Origin: an uncultured Alcaligenaceae bacterium
GTDB lineage: Bacteria > Pseudomonadota > Gammaproteobacteria > Burkholderiales > Burkholderiaceae_B
Assembly (NCBI GenBank): GCA_937897265.1
Contig: CALCPT010000080.1
Span: 1 to 11,859 of the forward strand
Length of the DNA stretch: 11,859 bases
Reading direction: 5' to 3'
Shown: piece after piece, positions 6,289 to 11,859 of the stretch
Layout: every line of letters starts with the position of its first letter
How positions within the stretch are numbered: the stretch's first letter is position 1
Position numbers and translations under genes: made by a program
Notes under the pieces: generated by a model
What the model was told of the DNA's origin: nothing
What the model saw: only the letters and a program-made list of their open reading frames with translations
The model's database searches: none

Positions 6289-6792
6289 ATGACGATCAAA
6301 GTCGGCGATCGGGTACCCGATGCCACCCTCACAGAATTTATCGAGACCGAAACCGCTGGTTGCACTTTAGGCCCTAACGCCTTTCAAGTTGCTGATCTTG
6401 TCAAAGGCAAAAAGATTTTGATGTTTGCCTTGCCTGGCGCGTTTACTCCAACTTGTTCAGCTAAACACGTACCTGGTTACGTCGAGCACATTGACGCGAT
6501 CAAAGCCAAGGGCGTTGACGAAGTTTGGTGCGTGGCTGTCAATGACGCTTTTGTAATGGGCGCTTGGGGCCGTGAGCAAAAAGTGGCTGGCAAAGTGCGT
6601 ATGTTGGCTGATGGCTCAGCCATCTGGACTAAGGCTTTAGGCCTTGAGTTGGACTTGACTGCACGCGGCATGGGTGTGCGTTCAAACCGTTACGCTGCGT
6701 ACATTGTTGACGGCGTGGTGAAGGTTCTTCATAACGAAGGCCCCGGTAAGTTTGAAGTGAGCGATGCCGCTTCGATGTTGAAAGCGATCTAA
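6289..6792 (+). CDS. Peroxiredoxin, Prx5/atypical type
   Basis: A 167-residue thioredoxin-fold peroxidase of the AhpC/TSA-redoxin, Prx5-like branch, usual length. It reduces hydrogen peroxide and alkyl hydroperoxides in the cytosol. The active site PGAFTPTCS holds the peroxidatic Cys56 with its conserved Pro and Thr; GVDEVWCVAVNDAFVM follows, and GMGVRSNRYAAYIVDG contains the conserved arginine and the strand typical of Prx5. Other cysteines are Cys25 and Cys81; neither is clearly a resolving cysteine, so a 1-Cys mechanism using glutathione or glutaredoxin is possible. No C-terminal glutaredoxin domain is fused. The ATG is preceded by AGGAGAG 5 nt upstream, a strong ribosome site. A strong hairpin terminator ends the unit 50-90 bp downstream, so it is probably monocistronic. 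Confidence 0.95.
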   Translation: MTIKVGDRVPDATLTEFIETETAGCTLGPNAFQVADLVKGKKILMFALPGAFTPTCSAKHVPGYVEHIDAIKAKGVDEVWCVAVNDAFVMGAWGREQKVAGKVRMLADGSAIWTKALGLELDLTARGMGVRSNRYAAYIVDGVVKVLHNEGPGKFEVSDAASMLKAI

Positions 6793-6840
6793 GACGCCAT
6801 TGTTGTGCTTGGCGCAGCAGTTGTATCCGTTCGAACGATG

Positions 6841-6885
6841 TCCCGCCATCAGGTTGCGCTAGCAACTGTTGGTGGGATATTTTTT
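6841..6885 (+). terminator. Strong intrinsic terminator after the peroxiredoxin gene
   Basis: TCCCGCCA pairs with TGGTGGGA (one G-U), and inside it GTTGC pairs with GCAAC around a GCTA loop, with a bulge between. The long stem is followed by TATTTTTT. It lies about 50 bp past the stop codon. Confidence 0.88.
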
Positions 6886-6941
6886 GTCGTTCAAGGTTTG
6901 AGTCGCCGCAGTAAACCCGAGATTTTTCGCTAGCCTACGCC

Positions 6942-7913
6942 TTACTCAAGTCGCATCACTCTCACAGCGTTTTTGTAGGCCACCAGTTCGATGCTAGCGG
7001 GTTGCAAGCGTGCGAGAAGCCCCTGTCGGATTTCGGCAATATTTTGCTCAAAGTTGACGTTAGGGTTGTAGGTGTCGGTGCCGACCATGAACCGTGTAGG
7101 CAGGGCATCGATTAGCTTGAGCCATTCGGCTTTGGCAAAGTCTTCGCCGTAGATCACTCGTGTGCGAATTCTTTCATTATCAACATTGGGATAATGAGAT
7201 TTAGAGCGTGCAGACATTTCGCAGTATAAATTCGGGTGCTGCGTCAAAAGTGTTTTAACCAGCTCAATATTGCCGGTCAGTAGGCAGTGTGAGAGGATAA
7301 TTGCCACGTCTGGGTATTTGGTCGCCAAGGTTTTTAGTTGGTCGACAGAGTCGGCATCATCCTCTGAATGGATTTGCACAAACCCTTTGTGCTTAGCCGC
7401 GATCTTGAACATTGCTTCTATGGGTGCCGAATCAATATCGACCTTGCGCCGAAACGACACCATAGGATTGCTGGTTTGATTATTCAAAATCAGTTCACCA
7501 AAGCCCTTGATGCGTCCGTCTGCAAAAAGTTTCTCTGAACGTTGCAACAGGGATTTGTAGGTGTCGAGATTGATGTCGGTCAGGCCGCTTGCGCCATGTT
7601 GCGCATAGATACCAGACAGTTCAACTTGCCCTGCTGTCGCAATATATTTTTTTCCTAATAGTTGAGCATAGGGCGCGGGATCCCAAGGCCCAAACGGTGC
7701 GCCCACGGCACCCGACCAGCCGATGTTTTGCTCTTGCATTTGTTGCTTGAGTTGCTCAGGGCTGATCCAACGTTGCACGTGTCGATGCACATCCGCGATC
7801 GGTACTTTCTCGGCTAATTCTTTTGAAGCGTTTTGGGCGTGTGTCAACGTCGCAAAGCCTAAACCACTGACGATCCAAAAAAATACAATCTGCTTGAAAT
7901 ATTTGGCGGACAT
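6942..7913 (-). CDS. Exported amidohydrolase-superfamily (Amidohydro_2-like) protein
   Basis: A 323-residue protein with a signal peptide (core IVFFWIVSGLGFATL, cleavage after THA near residue 26), so it acts in the periplasm or outside. The mature part looks like a metal-dependent TIM-barrel hydrolase: IADVHRHV at 39-46 gives the first-strand His43-x-His45 pair; FVQIHSEDD at 178-186 supplies His182; AIILSHCL at 204-211 supplies His209; and FMVGTDTY at 275-282 supplies the last-strand Asp280. These are the classical metal and proton-shuttle positions of Amidohydro_2 (ACMSD / 4-oxalomesaconate hydratase-like) enzymes. The substrate is not evident. Its ATG follows directly on the TAA of the TPR-protein gene with zero spacing, with a GAGGG ribosome site inside that gene, so the two are translationally coupled. 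Periplasmic placement is unusual, since most family members are cytosolic. Confidence 0.87.
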   Translation of the reverse strand: MSAKYFKQIVFFWIVSGLGFATLTHAQNASKELAEKVPIADVHRHVQRWISPEQLKQQMQEQNIGWSGAVGAPFGPWDPAPYAQLLGKKYIATAGQVELSGIYAQHGASGLTDINLDTYKSLLQRSEKLFADGRIKGFGELILNNQTSNPMVSFRRKVDIDSAPIEAMFKIAAKHKGFVQIHSEDDADSVDQLKTLATKYPDVAIILSHCLLTGNIELVKTLLTQHPNLYCEMSARSKSHYPNVDNERIRTRVIYGEDFAKAEWLKLIDALPTRFMVGTDTYNPNVNFEQNIAEIRQGLLARLQPASIELVAYKNAVRVMRLE

Positions 7914-9254
7914 TTATTGCGCCCTCAGTGTGTTGCTCAGCAATTCAGTCAATGTTTGATCCGTTGCAGAGGCGTTTGACTTGAGATATGCCTCTGCTTT
8001 TTCTCGCACTTCTGCAAGCGCCGGATCTTTCGTTGTTTTTGCGACTTTTAAAATTTCTACCCAGACTTCGGCGTTTTCAGGATTGGTTCGATAGGCTTTT
8101 ACGAGGTAATTGAGCGCTTGTTCTTGCCTGCCGGCCGCCAGCAAAAATTGGCCGTAATGTAAGAGCAGTTCGGGGTTTGTTGGAAATTTCAACAGACCTT
8201 TATGATAAATATTTTCAGCGAAATCGCGCTTGCCACGTTGAATAAAAAAGATGGCAAGTTCGTCGTAAACGCTAGGCCAGGTTGGGTTATAGGCAATCGT
8301 AGAACGATAGGCCGCTTCGGCTTCGTCTTTTTTTCCTAGGCCGTCAGCGGCGTGACCAATGTTGACGTAAGGCTGCCAGCGCTCAGGCCAGTAAGATTTT
8401 GCTTTAAGCGCAAAATCCATCGCCTTTTCGTATTGTTTTTGTTCGTTGAATAAGTAGGACTGTGTCGTCATCGCTGGGACAAAGTTAGGATCAGTTTTAA
8501 AAATTTGATCAAGATCTTGTTGCGCCAGTTCGAATTTTTTTCTACCAATATAGATCTGAGCGCGTCCGACTAAGGCGTAGTTATCATCATAGATATCGTT
8601 ATTTCTGAGCGCTTCGTCGACAAGTCTCAGCGAACTATCAATGTCTTTACTCCAGCGATAATACGAGGCTGCGACAGCCGGATCCATTTTTTCGATAAGT
8701 TTGAGCGCGATTTCTTTGAGTACGTCTGGGATGCTTGAAGACGTTTTGAAATCGACCAAGAGGGTGTTTTTAGGTAATGATCGGATACGCACTTGATAAA
8801 CGACACGTTCTTTGTCTGCTTGAAAGGTGATCTCACCAGCGATTTTTTCTTTTTTGACGCCAAGTAAATCTTGCACGACGGATTGCACCATTCGTACATC
8901 GACGCCATGAACTGCCTGTAAATTAGCTAACTGATCGCCAGGTTGCTTGACGCCGATATTCTTTTTGTCTTTTGTGCTGGTTGATAGCTCGTTGATACGA
9001 GCGATTTCATCCAAGATGCGAGTAGTTGTGATCTCGGGACTGTAGCCCTGCTCGACAAACAGGGTTGGGACTTGTAAGGGCTCAAAGACCACGCTTGATG
9101 TCGTGACCGATAAAAAAATCCCAAGGGCTGTCACGCACGCGGTTGCAAAGGCAAATGCTGCAATCGAGCCGTTTTTGACAAGCTCAAAACCTGTCAAAAA
9201 TTTAGCCGAAACCGGCACCGCTTGCGAGAGTTTGTCATTAATGAGGTCAGACAT
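7914..9254 (-). CDS. Membrane-anchored periplasmic TPR protein
   Basis: A 446-residue protein. A basic N-terminus is followed by one hydrophobic helix at about 29-51 and no cleavage site. Residues 57-205 form a globular region: VEQGYSPEITTTRILDEI near 67-84, then LLGVKKEKIAGEITFQ and alternating strands, a layout I have seen ahead of TPRs in other proteobacterial membrane proteins but cannot name. From about 223 to 392 there are five TPRs in exact 34-residue register, their closing prolines falling at 256, 290, 324, 358 and 392. The C-terminal tail is helical. Positive charge before the helix suggests N-in topology with the TPRs in the periplasm, as a scaffold for protein partners. The ATG has AAGGGA about 5-7 nt upstream. 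The next gene, an exported amidohydrolase, starts directly after its stop. Partner identity is unknown. Confidence 0.88.
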   Translation of the reverse strand: MSDLINDKLSQAVPVSAKFLTGFELVKNGSIAAFAFATACVTALGIFLSVTTSSVVFEPLQVPTLFVEQGYSPEITTTRILDEIARINELSTSTKDKKNIGVKQPGDQLANLQAVHGVDVRMVQSVVQDLLGVKKEKIAGEITFQADKERVVYQVRIRSLPKNTLLVDFKTSSSIPDVLKEIALKLIEKMDPAVAASYYRWSKDIDSSLRLVDEALRNNDIYDDNYALVGRAQIYIGRKKFELAQQDLDQIFKTDPNFVPAMTTQSYLFNEQKQYEKAMDFALKAKSYWPERWQPYVNIGHAADGLGKKDEAEAAYRSTIAYNPTWPSVYDELAIFFIQRGKRDFAENIYHKGLLKFPTNPELLLHYGQFLLAAGRQEQALNYLVKAYRTNPENAEVWVEILKVAKTTKDPALAEVREKAEAYLKSNASATDQTLTELLSNTLRAQ

Positions 9255-9360
9255 GTCTTTCCCTTTTAGGCGGCTACTGTATAACTTTAGTTCTTAAGTC
9301 TTAGCCTCGCGGCCTAGCAGTCTTCAGGACTCAGTTCAGTCGGTGACACTAGCCAGACGT

Positions 9361-9388
9361 CGCAAGTACACTAAAAATAACGCAAGTA
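9361..9388. repeat. Two direct CGCAAGTA repeats 20 bp apart upstream of the capA-like promoter
   Basis: CGCAAGTA occurs at 9361-9368 and again at 9381-9388, an interval of 20 bp or about two helical turns. The second copy ends 4 bp before the -35 hexamer of the candidate promoter. Direct repeats on one face of the helix next to a -35 are the usual layout of activator sites such as those of response regulators. No regulator is named by the sequence. Confidence 0.4.
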
Positions 9389-9392
9389 TTGA

Positions 9393-9422
9393 TTGACGGC
9401 GGTCTGGGGGTTCATTTATAAA
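9393..9422 (+). promoter_or_regulatory. Candidate sigma-70-type promoter of the CapA-like gene
   Basis: TTGACG (9393-9398) and TATAAA (9417-9422), each 5 of 6 matches, are spaced by 18 bp. The start would be near 9429, giving a leader of about 45 nt. This leader is AT-rich and contains AATGATTATG twice (9439-9448 and 9457-9466, 18 bp apart). Confidence 0.55.
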
Positions 9423-9473
9423 TCATGGTTATTTTTTAAATGATTATGTTTTTTTGAATGATTATGCTTAACC

Positions 9474-10580
9474 GTGCGTACTTGTTTCAGACTTGTTGCT
9501 AGTTTCATTACGTTCTCTTGCCTGATTGTTGTTTCGCCGGTCAATGCCTCTGCAACATGGATGACCTGTTCAGGTGAGAGCATGGATACCTTGCCGCCCG
9601 AATCAATTGTGATTACGGGCGTGGGGGATATGGTTTTTTCTAATGATCACGCGCTGAATACTCGCAGTTTGCAGGCGATGGTGCCGCATCTCTCCGGTGT
9701 CACCTCAGATCCCAGTCAGTCGGCTTTTATCTTTGGCAATTTAGAAGGGCCGATGACAGAGTTGGTTGAGACGTCCAAGCCCAGCATTCCTGGGGTGTCT
9801 TATGTCTTTCGTTTCCCGGTTGCTACCGCTCAGTTATTAAAAAGCAGTGGCTTTCGCGCCGTCACCTTGGCCAATAATCACAGTTTGGATTATGGCGCTG
9901 CGGGCTTGACTGATACGCTCAATCATTTAAATCAACAAGGATTGGTTGGTTCGGGGCACCTGCGAGGCCAGTTCGAACTCTTTTCCTTAGAGACCATAAA
10001 AATTGCTCTGCTGTCTGTCGGCTTTTACCCAATGCAAAATAGCATTAAAGAGCTTGATGCGATGACCGAATTGATAGCCTCTGCAAAGCGCTCAGCAGAT
10101 GTGGTCATTGTGGCGATGCATGCCGGTGCCGAGGGCGAGGCTCACATCGAGTTGCCAGAAGGACCAGAGACCTTTTTGGGCGAAGCGCGTGGTGATTCGC
10201 GAGCGTTTGCGCGCGCTGCCATTGCAGCAGGGGCAGATGCCATCGTAGGCTACGGGCCACATGTGCTGCGTGCGGCCGAGTGTATTGCCGGGCGACCTGT
10301 GTTTTATTCGATTGGAAATTTTCTTGGTGTTGGCGGATTAAGTACACAGGGCTTGGCAGGTGTTGCCGCGGTGGCTCAATTGGCCTTTGATAGCAATAAA
10401 AAATTATTGGGGTCGCGTCTTGTGCCGATTCGTTTTGACAGTAATAAGTTTCCGCACGTCGACCCGACTGGTAAAGCAATTGCTTTGGTTTGGCACTTGA
10501 ATTTATTGGCCAAGCAAAAGTTGAAGGATTTCGTGCCGGCTCAGCTACCGTGGGGTGCGCTGTCAGAGACTAACTATTGA
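9474..10580 (+). CDS. Exported CapA-family (poly-gamma-glutamate capsule synthesis-like) metallophosphatase-fold protein
   Basis: A 368-residue protein with an N-terminal signal peptide or anchor (core LVASFITFSCLIVV, likely cleavage after ASA near 27). The mature part carries the PGA_cap/CapA motif set in order: GVGDMVF at 49-55, FGNLEGP at 87-93, TLANNHSLDYG at 131-141, VIVAMHAGAEGE at 211-222, GADAIVGYGPHVLRAAE at 253-269 and FYSIGNFLG at 277-285. The Asp, Glu, Asn-His and His residues are those of the calcineurin-like metal site, so activity is plausible. CapA proteins take part in poly-gamma-glutamate polymer export in Bacillus, but most stand-alone proteobacterial members are uncharacterised, and no capBC genes lie here. 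The start is GTG at 9474, because the four nearby upstream ATGs are out of frame; no clear Shine-Dalgarno is visible, so the start is uncertain by a few codons. Divergent from the TPR gene. Confidence 0.9.
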   Translation: MRTCFRLVASFITFSCLIVVSPVNASATWMTCSGESMDTLPPESIVITGVGDMVFSNDHALNTRSLQAMVPHLSGVTSDPSQSAFIFGNLEGPMTELVETSKPSIPGVSYVFRFPVATAQLLKSSGFRAVTLANNHSLDYGAAGLTDTLNHLNQQGLVGSGHLRGQFELFSLETIKIALLSVGFYPMQNSIKELDAMTELIASAKRSADVVIVAMHAGAEGEAHIELPEGPETFLGEARGDSRAFARAAIAAGADAIVGYGPHVLRAAECIAGRPVFYSIGNFLGVGGLSTQGLAGVAAVAQLAFDSNKKLLGSRLVPIRFDSNKFPHVDPTGKAIALVWHLNLLAKQKLKDFVPAQLPWGALSETNY

Positions 10581-10669
10581 GTTGAAGCGCCGTGCTAATG
10601 ACCGCTGCGACCCATGTCAGGAAGATCTGGGTGTTTGAGCGAATCTCTCGATCAAGACTGACTTCAAAT

Positions 10670-10702
10670 CTAAATTTAGTCTCGAAAATATTTCGATAAA
10701 AT
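10670..10702 (+). promoter_or_regulatory. Candidate promoter/operator region of the GIY-YIG gene with two dyads
   Basis: The 10-bp palindrome CTAAATTTAG (10670-10679) and the dyad CGAAA-ATA-TTTCG (10683-10695) sit directly ahead of a TAAAAT -10-like hexamer (10697-10702). No good -35 is seen, so an activator or repressor binding the dyads is plausible. AT-rich stretches give palindromes by chance, so this remains tentative. Confidence 0.35.
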
Positions 10703-10724
10703 CTACTGGGTGAAGCATTACCGA

Positions 10725-10737
10725 GTGATTTGATCAC
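10725..10737. repeat. Inverted repeat in the leader of the GIY-YIG gene
   Basis: GTGAT-TTG-ATCAC is a perfect 5-bp dyad with a 3-bp centre, 22 bp before the ATG and downstream of the candidate -10. It could be an operator or a small leader hairpin near the ribosome site. Confidence 0.28.
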
Positions 10738-10758
10738 GCAGAACCGGGATAGTAGGCT

Positions 10759-11649
10759 ATGAACATTGATGAACTGAATACATTTTCCTTTATTCATAGC
10801 CACAATATCGTTCTCAATTCATCGGGGCAGCCTAGCTTTGAGCGCGTTGCGAAACTCGGCGAAAAAGCATCTATTTATTTGTGGCTCACGCCAATTGATG
10901 ACAAGAACTTCACAGTGCTTTATTGCGGTAAGGCTGGATACGGTGTTCATCGACGAATGACGCAGCATGCTAATGGATTCAAACACAGTGGTACGGGGCA
11001 ATCTAATCAAGATTTTCTTCTGCAGATGCTTGAATCAGGTAAAACAATTCACGTGTTTGCCCGTGAGTCGGCCACAGACATTATTTTCGGTGTTCGGACG
11101 TCGCTCTATTCAGTAGAAGAAGAGGCAATGTGTGACGCGTATTCGCCGCTTTGGAATCGAGCGAAGTTTCCTAGCAGTAAAGCCTCTGCTGTGGCTAAGT
11201 CAATATTATTGCAATCCGACAGCAAGTTTGACGCGAGTTTTGTCGATCTTGCACGTGGTGTTGAGGTGCGAACTTATCTTGAGTCGCTAGACCCTCAGCA
11301 GCAGTCTAATTTTTTGGGTCTTGTACAGGTACTGAGTCGCCATTTAACTGGAGATGGCGTTGAGCAGAAGGTTGTGCGAGGGTACTCGAATCAGCCCACT
11401 GGTTACTCACATACCCCCATGTTAGTTTTTTGTCGACGCACAAAGGGGGGTAGGGCATCCCCCAACGGTTGGTATGCAAGGGTGCCGTTGGTTGATTCTG
11501 AAAAAGCCCCGATGACCGTTTTCTTAAATAGCCAGGCAGTAGCTGCTGATGCTAACCCAGCACTGTTTACTCAACGTAAAGGTTATTTCATACCTAACGA
11601 CTTAATAAATTGTATTAAGCGGCCTCATTTGTATCTGTCGAAGTTGTGA
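10759..11649 (+). CDS. Stand-alone GIY-YIG nuclease-like protein with unrecognised C-terminal half
   Basis: A 296-residue protein. Residues about 37-136 read as a GIY-YIG domain: SIYLW at 38-42 stands for GIY, VLYCGKAG at 53-60 for YIG (Tyr40 and Tyr55), Arg65/Arg66 and His70 lie in GVHRRMTQH, and after a long insert come Glu120-Glu122 in YSVEEEAM and Asn133 in PLWNRAKF. The Glu121-to-Asn133 gap of 12 equals that in UvrC-type domains, so all five catalytic positions can be assigned. Residues 1-36 and 140-296 resemble nothing I know; the C-terminal half contains GYSNQPTGYSHTP and CRRTKGG and may recognise DNA. There is no signal peptide. No methyltransferase, helicase or transposase adjoins it, so it is not an evident restriction system or homing intron. 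The ATG has only a weak purine-rich ribosome site. It lies beside a tRNA-Asp gene, a common place for acquired DNA. Confidence 0.78.
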   Translation: MNIDELNTFSFIHSHNIVLNSSGQPSFERVAKLGEKASIYLWLTPIDDKNFTVLYCGKAGYGVHRRMTQHANGFKHSGTGQSNQDFLLQMLESGKTIHVFARESATDIIFGVRTSLYSVEEEAMCDAYSPLWNRAKFPSSKASAVAKSILLQSDSKFDASFVDLARGVEVRTYLESLDPQQQSNFLGLVQVLSRHLTGDGVEQKVVRGYSNQPTGYSHTPMLVFCRRTKGGRASPNGWYARVPLVDSEKAPMTVFLNSQAVAADANPALFTQRKGYFIPNDLINCIKRPHLYLSKL

Positions 11650-11757
11650 ACGACCAAATCGTCATGTTGCTGACGCTCGACGGATGATTTTGCTGAAAAG
11701 ATCCCGTGCAAGCGTTGATGAATATTGCTTAGCCTCGGTGACTGGAGTGAGTACAAC

Positions 11758-11790
11758 AAAAAAGCACGCGAAGGTGCTTGATTTTATTGA
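11758..11790 (-). terminator. Bidirectional-looking terminator between tRNA-Asp and the GIY-YIG gene
   Basis: AAGCAC and GTGCTT pair around a GCGAAG loop (11762-11779). On the minus strand the stem runs into TTTTTT, ending tRNA-Asp transcription. On the plus strand GATTTTATT follows, so it can also serve the GIY-YIG gene about 110 bp upstream. Confidence 0.75.
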
Positions 11791-11795
11791 CTTTA

Positions 11796-11859
11796 TGGCG
11801 GAGCGGACGGGACTCGAACCCGCGACCCCCGGCGTGACAGGCCGGTATTCTAACCAACT
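11796..11859 (-). tRNA. tRNA-Asp (GTC), 5' end beyond the window
   Basis: The minus strand reads from the D-loop (AGTTGGTTAGAA) through the anticodon arm (CCGGC-CTGTCAC-GCCGG, anticodon GTC at 11836-11838), variable loop, T arm (GCGGG-TTCGAGT-CCCGT) and the acceptor strand CCGCTCC plus G, with the CCA end encoded at 11796-11798. The first 13 or so bases, including the 5' acceptor strand, lie outside the window. It closely resembles the E. coli tRNA-Asp. Confidence 0.95.

Noticed and set aside
10570..10803. 77-codon minus-strand frame across the gap between the CapA-like and GIY-YIG genes
   Set aside because: It overlaps the ends of two well supported genes and shows no recognisable protein pattern. 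The gap carries promoter-like dyads instead.
10759..11649. Restriction-modification system built on the GIY-YIG protein (Eco29kI-like)
   Set aside because: No methyltransferase gene is present on either side within the window.
11650..11859. Possible tRNA-Asp integration site with the GIY-YIG gene as cargo
   Set aside because: I found no copy of the tRNA 3' end elsewhere in the window and no integrase, so an att pair cannot be supported. Sequence beyond the window would be needed.

Overview
The window looks like a chromosomal segment of a Gram-negative proteobacterium. I lean towards a betaproteobacterium (Burkholderiales-like), inferred from the protein families (Acr3, GST, DUF442-type protein, UspA with an FNR/Anr-type box, Prx5-type peroxiredoxin), the exported proteins with classical signal peptides, the roughly even base composition and the use of TTG and GTG starts. 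Genus cannot be fixed from the sequence alone. The layout is a mosaic of short units with many strand changes and no long operon.

Left part (1-4107): the 3' two thirds of an ACR3 arsenite efflux permease converges, with a 4-nt overlap, on a small four-helix membrane protein. Next come a ModA-like periplasmic binding protein with no ABC partners in view, and convergent to it a 12-helix MFS transporter. A hairpin-plus-T-run sits over the MFS stop codon. A glutathione S-transferase lies upstream of the MFS gene on the same strand. Two perfect 7-bp inverted repeats lie between them.

Middle part (4108-6900): a stress and redox block on the plus strand. It holds an exported FGE-sulfatase-fold protein lacking both formylglycine-generating cysteines, a DUF442/beta-lactamase-hydrolase-like phosphatase-fold protein that appears to have lost its C-terminus by a frame-disrupting change, a UspA protein behind a perfect FNR/Anr-type box, and a Prx5-type peroxiredoxin ending in a strong intrinsic terminator. 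The FNR-type box suggests oxygen-responsive control of UspA.

Right part (6942-11859): on the minus strand, a membrane-anchored protein with five regularly spaced TPRs is followed with zero spacing by an exported metal-dependent amidohydrolase. The two probably work together in the periplasm. Divergent to them is an exported CapA-family protein with a good sigma-70-like promoter and 20-bp-spaced direct repeats just upstream of it. The last protein gene encodes a stand-alone protein with an apparent GIY-YIG nuclease domain and an unrecognised C-terminal half. It lies between CapA and a tRNA-Asp gene cut by the window end. This GIY-YIG protein, the TPR-amidohydrolase pair and the cysteine-less FGE-like protein are the best candidates for undescribed biology. 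I see no insertion sequence, CRISPR array, integrase or other clear mobile element.
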